NCBI GenBank assembly: GCA_963847235.1 | Contig: CAWJYU010000009.1 | Location: forward strand, 243,747-307,746 | Length of the DNA stretch: 64,000 bases | Source: JACDAN01 sp963847235 | GTDB lineage: Bacteria > Actinomycetota > Thermoleophilia > Gaiellales > Gaiellaceae | Reading direction: 5' to 3' | Shown: positions 36,197 through 44,393 of the stretch, piece after piece | How the letters are laid out: the number at the start of each line of letters is the position of its first letter | Numbering within the stretch: position 1 is the stretch's first letter | The notes under the pieces: model-generated | The model's database searches: none | Told to the model about the DNA's origin: nothing | What the model saw: only the letters and a program-made list of their open reading frames with translations | Program-made: the position numbers and the translations under genes

Positions 36197-37330
36197 ATGG
36201 ACAACCGGCGAGCTCTCATAGTCCTGCCCAACCTCAATCCCGGCGGCGCCGAGCGGCTGAACCTGGACCTCGTCGAGCCGCTGCGGAGCCAGGGCATCGA
36301 CGCGGACCTCTTCTGCCTGCTCGATACGGGGATCCTGCGCGCCGAAGCCGAGGCCCGGCAGTTTCGGTTGTTTCGCGGCGGGCCCGACGTCCCCGGCATC
36401 CCGGGGAGGCTGCGGGGCTATCTGATCGGGACGGTCCGGCTCGCCCGCATCGGCCGGCGCTACGACGTTCTGGTCGCCGGGCTCGAGGCGATCACGCCGT
36501 TCGCGGTACTGGCGGCTGCGGCGGTCTGCAGGCGGCCGGCCGTCTCGCAGCTCCACTGCATGCCGCGTGCGCTCTACGAGCAGCTCGGGGCGAAGGGCCG
36601 CGCCTTCTCGGTCCTCACGCGCCTGTTCTACCGCCGCTTCAAGTGGAACACGGCCGTCACCGACGCGGCGGGGGAGGAGCTCGCGAGCCTCGGTGTCCCG
36701 CGCTCGACGATTCGAACCGTGCCGAACGGGATCGACTTCGCCCGGATCGAGGAGCTGGCCGCCGAGGACCTGCCGGGCCCCGGCGATGACCTCCCACTCG
36801 TCGTCGCGGCCGGCCGGCTGGCGCCGGAGAAAGGCTACGAGGTTCTCATCGAGGCGCACGGGCTCGCCCGGGATCGGGTCCCGCATCGGCTGATGATCTT
36901 CGGGCAGGGACCGGAGCGAGACAGGCTCGAGGCGCTCATCAGCGAGCTCGGCCTCGAGGACACCGCCTCGCTCGCGGGCTACATCCCGAACCACTACCCG
37001 TGGATCCGCCGCGCCTCCCTCCTCTGCCTCTCCTCGTACCACGAGGGGATGCCGCTCGTGCTGATCGAAGCGCTGTCGCTGGGGACTCCCGTGGTTTCGA
37101 CCCGCTGCTCGGAGGGGGTTGCGAGCCTCCTGCGTGAGGGCGAGCTGGGGGCGCTCGTCGAGCCGGGGTCTCCCCCTGCGCTCGCCGAGGCGATCGTCAC
37201 TCATCTACAGCAACCCGAGGAGATGCGCGAGCGCGCCGCCCGCGCCGGCGCGAGCGCACGGGAGGCGTGGTCGATCGAGACATGTGCTGCGCGGCACGCC
37301 GAGGTCATCGAGTCCGCGATCCAACGCTAG
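36197..37330 (+). CDS. Glycosyltransferase, GT4 family
   Basis: A 377-residue retaining GT-B enzyme. N-terminal LPNLNPGGAERLNLDLVEPL is the acceptor-side glycine motif; VPNGIDFARIEEL and VVAAGRLAPEKGYEVLIEAH mark the C-terminal nucleotide-sugar domain, and SSYHEGMPLVLIEALSLGTP holds the E-x7-E catalytic motif. It probably builds a cell-surface glycan or glycolipid. No sugar-biosynthesis neighbours help identify the donor. Confidence 0.9.
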   Translation: MDNRRALIVLPNLNPGGAERLNLDLVEPLRSQGIDADLFCLLDTGILRAEAEARQFRLFRGGPDVPGIPGRLRGYLIGTVRLARIGRRYDVLVAGLEAITPFAVLAAAAVCRRPAVSQLHCMPRALYEQLGAKGRAFSVLTRLFYRRFKWNTAVTDAAGEELASLGVPRSTIRTVPNGIDFARIEELAAEDLPGPGDDLPLVVAAGRLAPEKGYEVLIEAHGLARDRVPHRLMIFGQGPERDRLEALISELGLEDTASLAGYIPNHYPWIRRASLLCLSSYHEGMPLVLIEALSLGTPVVSTRCSEGVASLLREGELGALVEPGSPPALAEAIVTHLQQPEEMRERAARAGASAREAWSIETCAARHAEVIESAIQR

Positions 37331-37339
37331 AGTCGCGCC

Positions 37340-38425
37340 GTGGCCGCGAGCCCTGAGACCGAGCGGCGCGACGCGCTCGTCGAGCGGCTCTTCGAGGCCG
37401 TCCTCGGGTTCAACGACCTCCATGCCGTCTACCTCGGCGACCGGCTCGGCCTCTACGCCGCGCTCGCCGGCGGCGCGTCGACTCCTCCCGAGGTCGCGGC
37501 GGCCGCGGGCTGCGACGAGCGCTACGTCCGCGAGTGGCTGGAGCACCAGGCGGTGGGAGGCATCCTCGACGTCGAGGACACCTCGGCCGCGCCGGACGAG
37601 CGCCGCTACCGGATTCCGGCCGGACACGACGAGGTCCTGCTCGACCGCGACAGCGTCAACTACATGGCGGCCTTCGCGCGGATGATGGTCGGGATGGTGG
37701 AGCCGCTGCCGCAGGTGCTCGAGGCGTTTCGGACCGGCAAAGGCGTGCCATACGCCGACTTCCCGCCGGATTTCGTCGAGGGGCAGGGGGACATGAACCG
37801 GACGCAGTTCGTCAACCTGCTCGCGAGCGAGTGGCTCCCGGCGTTGCCTGACGTGGACGAGCGGCTCCGCTCGGGATCGGCCCGGGTCGCGGACGTCGCG
37901 TGCGGGACCGGCTGGTCGAGCGTGGCGATCGCGAAGGGGTATCCGGGCGTCCGGGTCGACGGATTCGACCTCGATCCGGCGTCGATCGAGCTCGCACGCG
38001 AGGTGGCGGAGGCGGAAGGCATGTCCGACCGCGTCGATTTCCAGGTCCGGGACGCCGCCGACCCGGAGCTCGCCGACCGCTACGACCTCGTGACGGTGTT
38101 CGAGGCCGTGCACGACATGGCGAAGCCCGTCGAGGCGCTGCGTGCGATTCGCGGGCTCCTCGCAGAGGGCGGCGTCGCGCTGGTCGCGGACGAGAGGGTC
38201 GCCGACGAGTTCACGGCGCCGGGCGACGACGTCGAGCGCGTGATGTACGGCTGGTCGATCCTGCATTGCCTCCCGGTCGGCCGGGTGGAGCAGCCGTCGG
38301 CCGAGACCGGTACCGCGATGCGAGAGTCGACCTTCCGGCGCTACGCCGGGGAGGCGGGATTCGCCACGGTCGAGGTCGTGCCGATCGAGCACGACTTCTG
38401 GCGCTTCTACCGGCTGGAAAGCTAG
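37340..38425 (+). CDS. SAM-dependent methyltransferase with N-terminal winged helix
   Basis: A 361-residue class I methyltransferase. Residues 1-80 look like a winged-helix dimerisation domain (DRLGLYAALAGGASTPPEVA), and the SAM motif is VADVACGTGWSSVAIAKGYP near residue 190, followed by VDGFDLDPASIELA and LVTVFEAVHDM. Similar proteins are often misannotated as regulators. TAGAGT (37328-37333) ends 6 nt before the GTG, consistent with leaderless expression. It is convergent with scpB, overlapping by 4 bp. Confidence 0.85.
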   Translation: MAASPETERRDALVERLFEAVLGFNDLHAVYLGDRLGLYAALAGGASTPPEVAAAAGCDERYVREWLEHQAVGGILDVEDTSAAPDERRYRIPAGHDEVLLDRDSVNYMAAFARMMVGMVEPLPQVLEAFRTGKGVPYADFPPDFVEGQGDMNRTQFVNLLASEWLPALPDVDERLRSGSARVADVACGTGWSSVAIAKGYPGVRVDGFDLDPASIELAREVAEAEGMSDRVDFQVRDAADPELADRYDLVTVFEAVHDMAKPVEALRAIRGLLAEGGVALVADERVADEFTAPGDDVERVMYGWSILHCLPVGRVEQPSAETGTAMRESTFRRYAGEAGFATVEVVPIEHDFWRFYRLES

Positions 38426-39016
38426 GCCGGCCGCTTCTCGGCGAGCTGCTTCGAGCCGGCCGCGGATGTCCTCTGCGTCGCCGAGGTCGTCCAGCCGTGG
38501 CAGCACCGAGAGGCTCTCGAGGCCGAAGACGCGCTCGAAGAGCGGGGTCGTGCGGTAGCGGACGGCTCCGCCCTCTTCTCGGCCCGCTTCGGCGATCAGG
38601 CCGCGCTCGACCAAGCCGGCGACGACCGAGTCTGCCGCGACTCCGCGCAGGCGAGCGATCTCCGGCCGGGAGCATGGCCCCAGGTAGGCAATGACCGCGA
38701 GCGTCTCCATCGCTGCCTGCGAGAGGCCGCGCTCGACGGGCCGCTCGAACATGCGGCCGCATGCCTCGGCCGCTTCGCGGGAGGCGCGGAACGCCCAGCC
38801 GCCGGCGACCTGCTCGAGGACGATCCCACTGCGGCCCTCCTGGAAACGCTCCCCCAGCAGCCCGAGCGCCATCTCCACGCGTTCGGCGTCCTCGGCGGCC
38901 GCCTCCGCGAGCTCGGCCACCGACAGCGGCTGGGAGGCGACGACCAACAGGGCCTCCAGCGTGCGAGCGAGGCGATCGAGCGGGTTGGCTGCGACTAGGC
39001 GGAGCGGGCGGTCCAT
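38422..39016 (-). CDS. scpB: Segregation and condensation protein B, C-terminal frameshift
   Basis: Winged-helix partner of SMC-ScpA in chromosome compaction. LARTLEALLVVASQPLSVAEL, GWAFRASREAAEACGRMF and LSQAAMETLAVIAYLGPCSRP are typical. The uncorrected frame runs far past the methyltransferase end; removing one G near 38455 yields LEALAEKRPA and a TAG at 38422. About 197 residues. Its start lies 22 bp inside scpA, as is common. Confidence 0.88.
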
Positions 39017-39762
39017 GTGGTGGTCCTTTCCGTTTTCGTGTCGGCGTTCCTCTGTACGCGAATCGGCGCGAACGGCGCCGCCTGGGACAGCTCGATCTCT
39101 CCGGCCTTGCGGAGCTCCAGCAGCGCGAGGAAGGCCACGGCCTGCTCGACACGCGTCAATTGGCGCACTTCCGTGTCGAAGTCGAAGCGAGTGCGGCGCG
39201 CGAGCAGGGCCCGGAACCGGCCGAGGAACTGCTCCACCGGCGGGAACCGGAGCTCGAGGTGCGCGAGAGAGACCGCAGGCGGGTCCGCGGTCAGCGCCCG
39301 GAGAAGCGTGGCCAGCTCGGCCGGGTCCTGGGGAGCCAGCCGGCGCTCGACCTTCGGCGCGAGCGGCGCAGGCCCGAGCCGGAAGTACCGGTCGCTCTCC
39401 TCGTCGAGCCGGTCGACGAGCCACGCGGCCGCCTCCTTGATCCGGCGGTATTCCGCGAGGCGCCGGGCGAGCTCTGCCGCGGCCTCGGCCGGATCGAGAT
39501 CCTCGAGGTCGGTCTCCTCGCCGGTGAGCAGCGCGCGGGCCTTCAGCTCCAGCAGCGCCGCGACGAGGACGAGGAACTCGCCGCAGGCGTCGAGGTCGAG
39601 CTCCTCCCGCTCGGCGAGCCGCTCGAGGAAGGCGAGCACGATCCCCGCGACGTCCACCTCGCCCAGGTCCAGCTCGTCCCGCAGGACCAGGGCGAGCAGC
39701 AGGTCGAAGGGACCCTCGAACGCCTCGAGGTCGAGCTCGAGCTCGCGAACCGGCATCGTCAT
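38995..39762 (-). CDS. scpA: Segregation and condensation protein A
   Basis: Kleisin of the SMC-ScpAB condensin. LDLEAFEGPFDLLLALV at the N-terminus and the ELDLGEVDVAGI and EFLVLVAALLELKARALL blocks define the family; the C-terminal winged helix ends VEQAVAFLALLELRKAGEIEL. 255 residues. It follows lgt by 12 nt and overlaps scpB. Confidence 0.93.
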   Translation of the reverse strand: MTMPVRELELDLEAFEGPFDLLLALVLRDELDLGEVDVAGIVLAFLERLAEREELDLDACGEFLVLVAALLELKARALLTGEETDLEDLDPAEAAAELARRLAEYRRIKEAAAWLVDRLDEESDRYFRLGPAPLAPKVERRLAPQDPAELATLLRALTADPPAVSLAHLELRFPPVEQFLGRFRALLARRTRFDFDTEVRQLTRVEQAVAFLALLELRKAGEIELSQAAPFAPIRVQRNADTKTERTTTWTARSA

Positions 39763-39774
39763 CAGCGCGGGACG

Positions 39775-40668
39775 CTAGCGGGGAGGTCGGACGCGGGCCT
39801 TCGGGATCGCCATGGCCGGCGCGTCCTTCGGCGCCTCGCGCGTCTTCTCGCGCCTCGGACGGCGCCGCCCGCGCAGAAACTGCCAGTAGACGAAGAACGC
39901 GGTCGCCAGGATGAAGACCACGAGCGAGACCCAGGCGTTCAGGCGCCAGGGCCCGAGCTCGTGCGACGGGTCGATCCGCAGCATCTCCTCCCAGAAGCGG
40001 CCGAACGTGTAGAGCGAGACGTAGAGCGCGAACAGCGCCGGCGGCCGGAAGCGGATGAAGCGGTCGAGGACGAGCAGCAGGATCGCCGCCGCCGTCACGT
40101 AGAGGAACTCGTAGAGGAAGGTCGGGTGGAAGGTCTCCGACGTCGCGTACTCGAACGGGCGGTTCTCCGGGTCGATCTCGAGGCCCCAGGGCCGGTCGGT
40201 CGGCTCGCCGAAGAGCTCCTGGTTCCACCAGTTGCCGAAGCGGCCGACGCCGTGCGCGAGCATCAGGCCGGGCGCGGCGGCGTCCATGAGCACCCACGGG
40301 CTCTTTCCGGCGCGCTTGCAGATGTAGGCACCGACGATCGTGCCGAGCAGGATTCCGCCCCAGACGCCGAGGCCGCCCTTCCAGACCATGAAGACGCCCT
40401 GCCACTTCGGGTCGGGGACCTCCGACCAGCTCGTGATCACGTGGTACGCGCGCGCGCCGACGATTCCGGCCGCCACGCCCCAGACGGCGATGCGGAGCAG
40501 GAGATCCCAGTCGCCGCCTTCCGGTCGCTTCGTCCAGCGCAGGCCGGTGACGACGATGCAGACGGCGATCGCCAGCAGCAGCATCAGGCCGTACATGTGG
40601 ATGTCGAGCGGGCCGAGCTCGAAGAAGCCGCTCGACGGCGAGGGGATCGACGCGATCACGGGCCGCAT
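39775..40668 (-). CDS. lgt: Prolipoprotein diacylglyceryl transferase
   Basis: Inner-membrane enzyme that attaches diacylglycerol to the lipobox Cys of lipoproteins, such as the DUF3352 and cytochrome lipoproteins of this window. Seven or so hydrophobic segments, the N-terminal LGPLDIHMYGLMLL, GGLGVWGGILLG and the Lgt signature HGVGRFGNWWNQELFG are present. 297 residues from ATG 40668; a longer in-frame start at 40707 would run into a repeat region and is less likely. The basic tail (RGRRRPRREK) is cytoplasmic. Confidence 0.95.
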   Translation of the reverse strand: MRPVIASIPSPSSGFFELGPLDIHMYGLMLLLAIAVCIVVTGLRWTKRPEGGDWDLLLRIAVWGVAAGIVGARAYHVITSWSEVPDPKWQGVFMVWKGGLGVWGGILLGTIVGAYICKRAGKSPWVLMDAAAPGLMLAHGVGRFGNWWNQELFGEPTDRPWGLEIDPENRPFEYATSETFHPTFLYEFLYVTAAAILLLVLDRFIRFRPPALFALYVSLYTFGRFWEEMLRIDPSHELGPWRLNAWVSLVVFILATAFFVYWQFLRGRRRPRREKTREAPKDAPAMAIPKARVRPPR

Positions 40669-40691
40669 TCTGCCCGTCCGCGCCGGACGGG

Positions 40692-40801
40692 TCCCGGTGC
40701 CAGGCACCGAGCCATGGCTCGATCGGACGAGAGCGCCGGATGGCTACGGCGAATCAGGTGGTCGACCCGGCCGCGCGAGACGCCTCCCGGTGCCAGGCAC
40801 C
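40692..40801. repeat. Two identical 17-bp palindromic repeats
   Basis: TCCCGGTGCCAGGCACC occurs at 40692-40708 and again, in the same orientation, at 40785-40801. Each holds the inverted repeat GGTGCC-A-GGCACC. A further palindrome GAGCCATGGCTC lies just after the first copy. They fill most of the 158-bp gap between lgt and the next small gene, where no coding sequence is seen. Confidence 0.7.
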
Positions 40802-40826
40802 TGGACGTGGCTCCAGAGGGCGAGGA

Positions 40827-41030
40827 CTAGAGCAGGATCTTGGTTGCGAGCTCGGGGGGACAGCCCTGGTCGAGCAGCTCGACGGCACGGTGAAGATCGA
40901 TGTCATGGCGTGCCGCAAGCCGCCCGGCAGCGCGTGTCCCGTACCCGGCCCGCTCCAGCTCCTCGGCGCGCCAGCGCTCGATCTTCACGAGCTCTGTGTC
41001 CTCGAGGACGGGGACTTCGGTCTGGGCCAT
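40827..41030 (-). CDS. Small helical hypothetical protein
   Basis: A 67-residue soluble protein (MAQTEVPVLEDTELVKIERW at the start; HDIDLHRAVELLDQGCPPEL near the end). The pattern of a short domain with LERAGYGTRAAGRLA and a DLHRAVELL helix looks like the small unnamed proteins common in actinobacteria; function unknown. No clear ribosome binding site. Composition and codon use match neighbours. Confidence 0.6.
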   Translation of the reverse strand: MAQTEVPVLEDTELVKIERWRAEELERAGYGTRAAGRLAARHDIDLHRAVELLDQGCPPELATKILL

Positions 41031-41124
41031 TGCGCAGTGCCTCCGGTCGTTGCTTACCAACTCATCGTCGGCGGTCCGGGCGCCCGCGTTCTCCCCCCTT
41101 TGGGGAGTTGTAGTCCACAACTGA

Positions 41125-41150
41125 GACGGGCGGCCCGAAGGCCGCCCGTC
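41125..41150 (-). terminator. Hairpin downstream of the secreted protein gene
   Basis: GACGGGCGGCC (41125-41135) and GGCCGCCCGTC (41140-41150) form a perfect 11-bp stem with a CGAA tetraloop, 11 nt past the stop of the minus-strand gene at 41162. No T-run follows on either strand. Confidence 0.6.
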
Positions 41151-41161
41151 GTGGAAGAGCG

Positions 41162-41662
41162 TCAGCTCGCGGGCGCCGGTGCGCGAACCCGCACGCGCCG
41201 TGAGAGCCAGTACAGGAGCACGACCGCCGCGAGAGCCAGGCCGCCGAACCCGATGATCGCGATGAACGGCAGGCTGTTTCCGCCGCCGGCGCCGATGTCG
41301 ACGGCGCCGAACGTGTGCGTCTTTGCTCCGCCGTACTGGGAGAACCCGTCGTAGACCTCGTAGGTCCAGCTGCCTTCGCTGGGGAAGACGACCTTCGCGG
41401 TGTAGACGCCGGCCTCGTCCGTCGGCTTGGCGGCGAACGTCTTGGCCTCGCCGGTCGTCTTGTTCCGGATCGTCACGGTCGGGCTGATGCCCGACAGGGG
41501 CGTCTCGCCGTGCTGGAGGACCGTCACCTTGGCGTTCCACGTGTCCCCCGCCCCGACACCGCCGTCGGGCGGCGAGAGGCCCGCCGTCGCCCAGCCTCCG
41601 GCCAGCGCGCTCGACGGCGCCGCCAGAGCGACGAGCGCGAGCGGGATGAGCAGTCTCTTCAT
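41162..41662 (-). CDS. Secreted membrane-anchored beta-sandwich protein (YtkA/FixH-like)
   Basis: A 166-residue exported protein: signal peptide LLIPLALVALAAPSSALA, then a beta-rich domain (TWNAKVTVLQHGETPLSGIS, VYTAKVVFPSEGSWTYEVYD) resembling YtkA/FixH-type domains, and a C-terminal membrane segment (about residues 135-155) with a basic tail. Such domains sit on the outer face of the membrane, often near respiratory or copper genes, but no such neighbour is here. Confidence 0.7.
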   Translation of the reverse strand: MKRLLIPLALVALAAPSSALAGGWATAGLSPPDGGVGAGDTWNAKVTVLQHGETPLSGISPTVTIRNKTTGEAKTFAAKPTDEAGVYTAKVVFPSEGSWTYEVYDGFSQYGGAKTHTFGAVDIGAGGGNSLPFIAIIGFGGLALAAVVLLYWLSRRVRVRAPAPAS

Positions 41663-41719
41663 GCGCAGAACCTCCTCGTAGCTGCCGGTCCTACACCGCT
41701 CGGCTCCACCGCGTTCCGC

Positions 41720-42439
41720 TCAGCGCAGCGAGCGCGCGATGCGCAGCGCCTCGTCCTTGGAGATCTCCGCCTCGATCCGAACGGTCACGCCGTCGACCTC
41801 GTACACGAGCGCGTTCCCCACGAGCCGGAACGGCTCCTCGTGATCGGTGCTCGGGTAGAAGATCGCGTGCTTCTCGCCGTAGAGCCACACGCCGGCGTAG
41901 CCGGGCTCGACGACGACCAGCTCACGATCGGTGACGTTGAGGTTCACGATCTTCTCGATCGCCCCACGGGCGTCGGCCTGGGTGATCAGGAGCTTCGGCT
42001 CCTCCTCCGACCCGTACAGGAAGGCGACCTGGCTGGATTGTTCGTTGTAATAGACCTTCGGCGGAGCATCGAGCCCCTCGACCGTCGGCACGCGCACCCG
42101 GAAACCCGCGCGCTCGCGCGCCTCTTCGATGCTCATCCGTTCGCCGAGCTCGAGGCCGGCGGTCGCTTGTTCCACAGGCGGCAGCTCCTCGACGTACCGG
42201 ATCGTCACGTTGCCGATCCCGAGCCAGTCGCGGATCGTGCTCCGCGCCTGCGGCACCGCGAGCACAGCCCCGACCGCGACGGCCAGGACGGCAAGGGCGA
42301 CGACGAGCGCACGGCGGGAGAACACCGACGGCCGCCGGGCCTCCGCGATCCGGCTCCGCACCCGGCCCGTCAGGTCGGGAGTGGCCGGGAAGTCCAGGTC
42401 CCGGCCGACGGCGAGCAGTGCCCGTTCGAGCTCACTCAT
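41720..42439 (-). CDS. Membrane protein, probable anti-sigma partner
   Basis: Cotranscribed with and overlapping the ECF sigma gene. Residues 1-40 (SELERALLAVGRDLDFPATP) are cytoplasmic, a single membrane segment spans about 45-65 (ALVVALAVLAVAVGAVLAV), and the outer part has a domain with GYAGVWLYGEKHAIFY, similar to DUF4367-like sensor domains. The ATG 42439 falls inside ATGAGTGA, overlapping the sigma stop. Position and topology suggest it holds the sigma factor at the membrane; no zinc anti-sigma motif is visible. Confidence 0.75.
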   Translation of the reverse strand: MSELERALLAVGRDLDFPATPDLTGRVRSRIAEARRPSVFSRRALVVALAVLAVAVGAVLAVPQARSTIRDWLGIGNVTIRYVEELPPVEQATAGLELGERMSIEEARERAGFRVRVPTVEGLDAPPKVYYNEQSSQVAFLYGSEEEPKLLITQADARGAIEKIVNLNVTDRELVVVEPGYAGVWLYGEKHAIFYPSTDHEEPFRLVGNALVYEVDGVTVRIEAEISKDEALRIARSLR

Positions 42440-42986
42440 CGCCAAGCTCCTCCCTGAGACGGTCGAGCCCGCGCGAGAGCCGCGACTTGACGGTTCCTTT
42501 CCGGAGCCCGAGCGCCTGGGCCGTCTCCTCCTCGGACAGCTCGAGGAAGTACCGGCAGGCCACGACGTCGCGCTGCTCCTCCGGCAGCGCGTTCACCGCC
42601 GCGAGGAGCGTCTCCTGCTGCTCGCCGGCGAGGAGAGTGGCCTCGGGGGACGGGGCCGCGCCCCCCGAGAGCGGGTCCGCCGCGGCGCGCAGCGCGAGGT
42701 GCGTGCGCCGGCCTGTCGAGCGGCGTCTGTTCCGGGCCTCGTTGGCGACGATCCGCAGGAGCCACGGGCGAAGCTCCGCGCCGGGCCGGAAGCGGCCGAG
42801 CGCGTAGTAGGCCTTCACGAACGCGTCCTGCGCGGCGTCCTCGGCGTCGGCCGCGCTGCCGGTGAGCAGGTAGGCGGTGCGGAAGGCGATGCCCTGGTAT
42901 GCGTGCACGAGGTCTCCGTAGGCGTCCTGGTCGCCGCGCTTTGCCCGTTCGACGAGCTCCGCTTCTGTCAGTGGTCGGCCCACCAC
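42432..42986 (-). CDS. ECF-type RNA polymerase sigma factor
   Basis: A 184-residue sigma-70 family member with only regions 2 and 4. Region 2: AYQGIAFRTAYLLTGSAADA, EDAAQDAFVKAYYALGRFRP. Region 4: LPEEQRDVVACRYFLELSEE and LGLRKGTVKSRLSRGLDRL, the DNA-binding helix. Two GTG codons in a row (42986, 42983) could start it; no ribosome binding site is visible. The downstream membrane protein is the likely regulator. Confidence 0.9.
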   Translation of the reverse strand: MVGRPLTEAELVERAKRGDQDAYGDLVHAYQGIAFRTAYLLTGSAADAEDAAQDAFVKAYYALGRFRPGAELRPWLLRIVANEARNRRRSTGRRTHLALRAAADPLSGGAAPSPEATLLAGEQQETLLAAVNALPEEQRDVVACRYFLELSEEETAQALGLRKGTVKSRLSRGLDRLREELGDE

Positions 42987-43020
42987 CGACCGTTCTACAC
43001 CGGCGGAGGGTGGCCGGTTC

Positions 43021-43398
43021 CTAGGGGATGCGCTGCCCGAAGGCGAGGATGTAGCCGTTCGGATCCTGGACGCGGATCTCGAGCATCCCCCACGGCCGCT
43101 CGATCGGCTCGTGCAGGAGATCTGCGCCGCGACGCTCGAGCTCCTCGTGCAGGGCGGCGACGTCGTCCACCGAGAGGTAGATGTCGAAGAGATCCGGCTG
43201 GACGACCTCGTGGTTCGGCCTCGGCTGCTCACCCTGGTTGAAGTGGATGCTGACCTCGTCCCGGTGCGCGTAGCCGTACGTGGCCGGGTTGGGCTCCCAT
43301 GACTCCGTCTCGAAACCGAGCTTGTCGCGGTAGTGCTCGAGCGTCTCGAGGACCTCCGGGACGATCAGCACCGGCGCAAGGCCTCGAATGGTCGCCAT
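43021..43398 (-). CDS. VOC (glyoxalase-like) protein
   Basis: A 125-residue vicinal oxygen chelate domain: GLAPVLIVPEVLETLEHYRD, SIHFNQGEQPRPNHE, IYLSVDDVAALHEELERRGA and VQDPNGYILAFGQ. Substrate unknown. TAGGAT ends 7 nt before the ATG at 43398 (minus strand, 43406-43411), so it is likely leaderless. A longer upstream frame exists but overlaps the neighbour and has no family-like sequence. Confidence 0.82.
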   Translation of the reverse strand: MATIRGLAPVLIVPEVLETLEHYRDKLGFETESWEPNPATYGYAHRDEVSIHFNQGEQPRPNHEVVQPDLFDIYLSVDDVAALHEELERRGADLLHEPIERPWGMLEIRVQDPNGYILAFGQRIP

Positions 43399-43408
43399 GT
43401 GGCCGATC

Positions 43409-43987
43409 CTATTGAGGTCGGGCAGAGCCGGAGACGGCTGGAGCGAAGACCTCCGGAAAGCGCTCCCGTGGCGCGGTGATGCAGCGGTCGCGCGAGCTGG
43501 GCCCCCAGCGGGCACGGTCGTAGTCCGGCGCGAAGGGGCGCTCGAGCTCGTCCAGCTCGTCAACCGCCGTCCGGAGGCGGGAGCGCCAGCCGCTGTCGCG
43601 CGGCTCTGGTGCGGCGAGCAGCCCGCTGACCGCCTTGACGAGAGCTTCCTTTCGCACGATGTTCGCCGGCGTCTGCTCCTTGAGACAGACGCCGTACGCG
43701 CCGGACAGATAGCCGTCCCACTCGGCGTCGACGTCGTCGGGACTGCCGCCGGCGGCGAGGAACTGCTGCTCGAACGCCTCGCGGCCTCCATCCGCGTTCA
43801 CGAAGTAGTCGGCGGGAACCATCTCGGTGCCGTCGGGCAGCACGTACGACGGCTGCGGCAGCTCCCCGGCCGCGGCGCGCGAGCGAATCTCGTCCGGCGT
43901 TTCGGCGCGGCCGGCACAAGCTTCCTCGAGGGAGACGTAGTTCCGCTTGACGTACGCGACGTCCTCGGCCGTCATCCGGGCGTCCAT
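43409..43987 (-). CDS. DUF6058-like hypothetical protein
   Basis: A 192-residue soluble protein. TAEDVAYVKRNYVSLEEACA, GELPQPSYVLPDGTEMVPAD and YFVNADGGREAFEQQFLAAG resemble the DUF6058 type, which I recall from actinobacterial proteins, but I could not confirm this. In the raw sequence it is fused in frame to the membrane gene upstream; the internal ATG at 43987 and a frameshift in the upstream gene separate them. Confidence 0.65.
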   Translation of the reverse strand: MDARMTAEDVAYVKRNYVSLEEACAGRAETPDEIRSRAAAGELPQPSYVLPDGTEMVPADYFVNADGGREAFEQQFLAAGGSPDDVDAEWDGYLSGAYGVCLKEQTPANIVRKEALVKAVSGLLAAPEPRDSGWRSRLRTAVDELDELERPFAPDYDRARWGPSSRDRCITAPRERFPEVFAPAVSGSARPQ

Positions 43988-43997
43988 CGAAGGAACG

Positions 43998-44380
43998 CTA
44001 GACCACGACAGAGCGCCCGCGGTTCCTGCTGTCGAGCAGCGGTTCAGCGCCCAGTTCACGAGCCACACGACGATCGTCGCGCCGACGTACGTCCAGAAGC
44101 CGTCGATCGAGAAGTCGGGCGCGATCCACTCGGCGAGCGCGAGCATCGCGATGTTGAGCACGAAGTAGAAGAGCCCGAGCGTGAACAGGATGATCGGGAA
44201 GGTCAGGATCGTGAGCACCGGCTTCAGGATGGCGTTCGCCAAACCGAGGACCGCCGCGCCGAGCAGGATCGGGCCCCACCGGCCGATCTCCACGCCGTCG
44301 AAGATCCCGTCGATCACCAGCAGCGCGACGACGTTCACGCCCCAGCCGATGAGCATGCGGATCAGGAGCCCCTGAATCAT
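43998..44380 (-). CDS. Phage-holin-4 / YvlD-like membrane protein, 3' frameshift
   Basis: A small integral membrane protein of about 127 residues with four hydrophobic segments: IRMLIGWGVNVVALLVIDGI, LANAILKPVLTILTFPIILF, TLGLFYFVLNIAMLALAEWI and TYVGATIVVWLVNWAL. This is the pattern of the YvlD/holin-4 family. Adding one base near 44037 changes the tail to NRLLDSRNRGRSVVV with TAG at 43998, just ahead of the next ATG; without it the gene is fused to the DUF6058-like gene. Confidence 0.78.
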
Positions 44381-44393
44381 GCGGGCGAGTATC

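Noticed and set aside
37205..40405. 1066-codon minus-strand frame covering scpB, part of lgt and the methyltransferase
   Set aside because: Only the scpB part (38422-39016) is protein-like; the rest is antisense to the methyltransferase or out of frame with scpA and lgt.
43409..44380. Fusion of a holin-like membrane protein with a DUF6058-like domain
   Set aside because: A one-base correction gives a proper stop 11 nt ahead of a good ATG, so two genes are more likely than a novel fusion.
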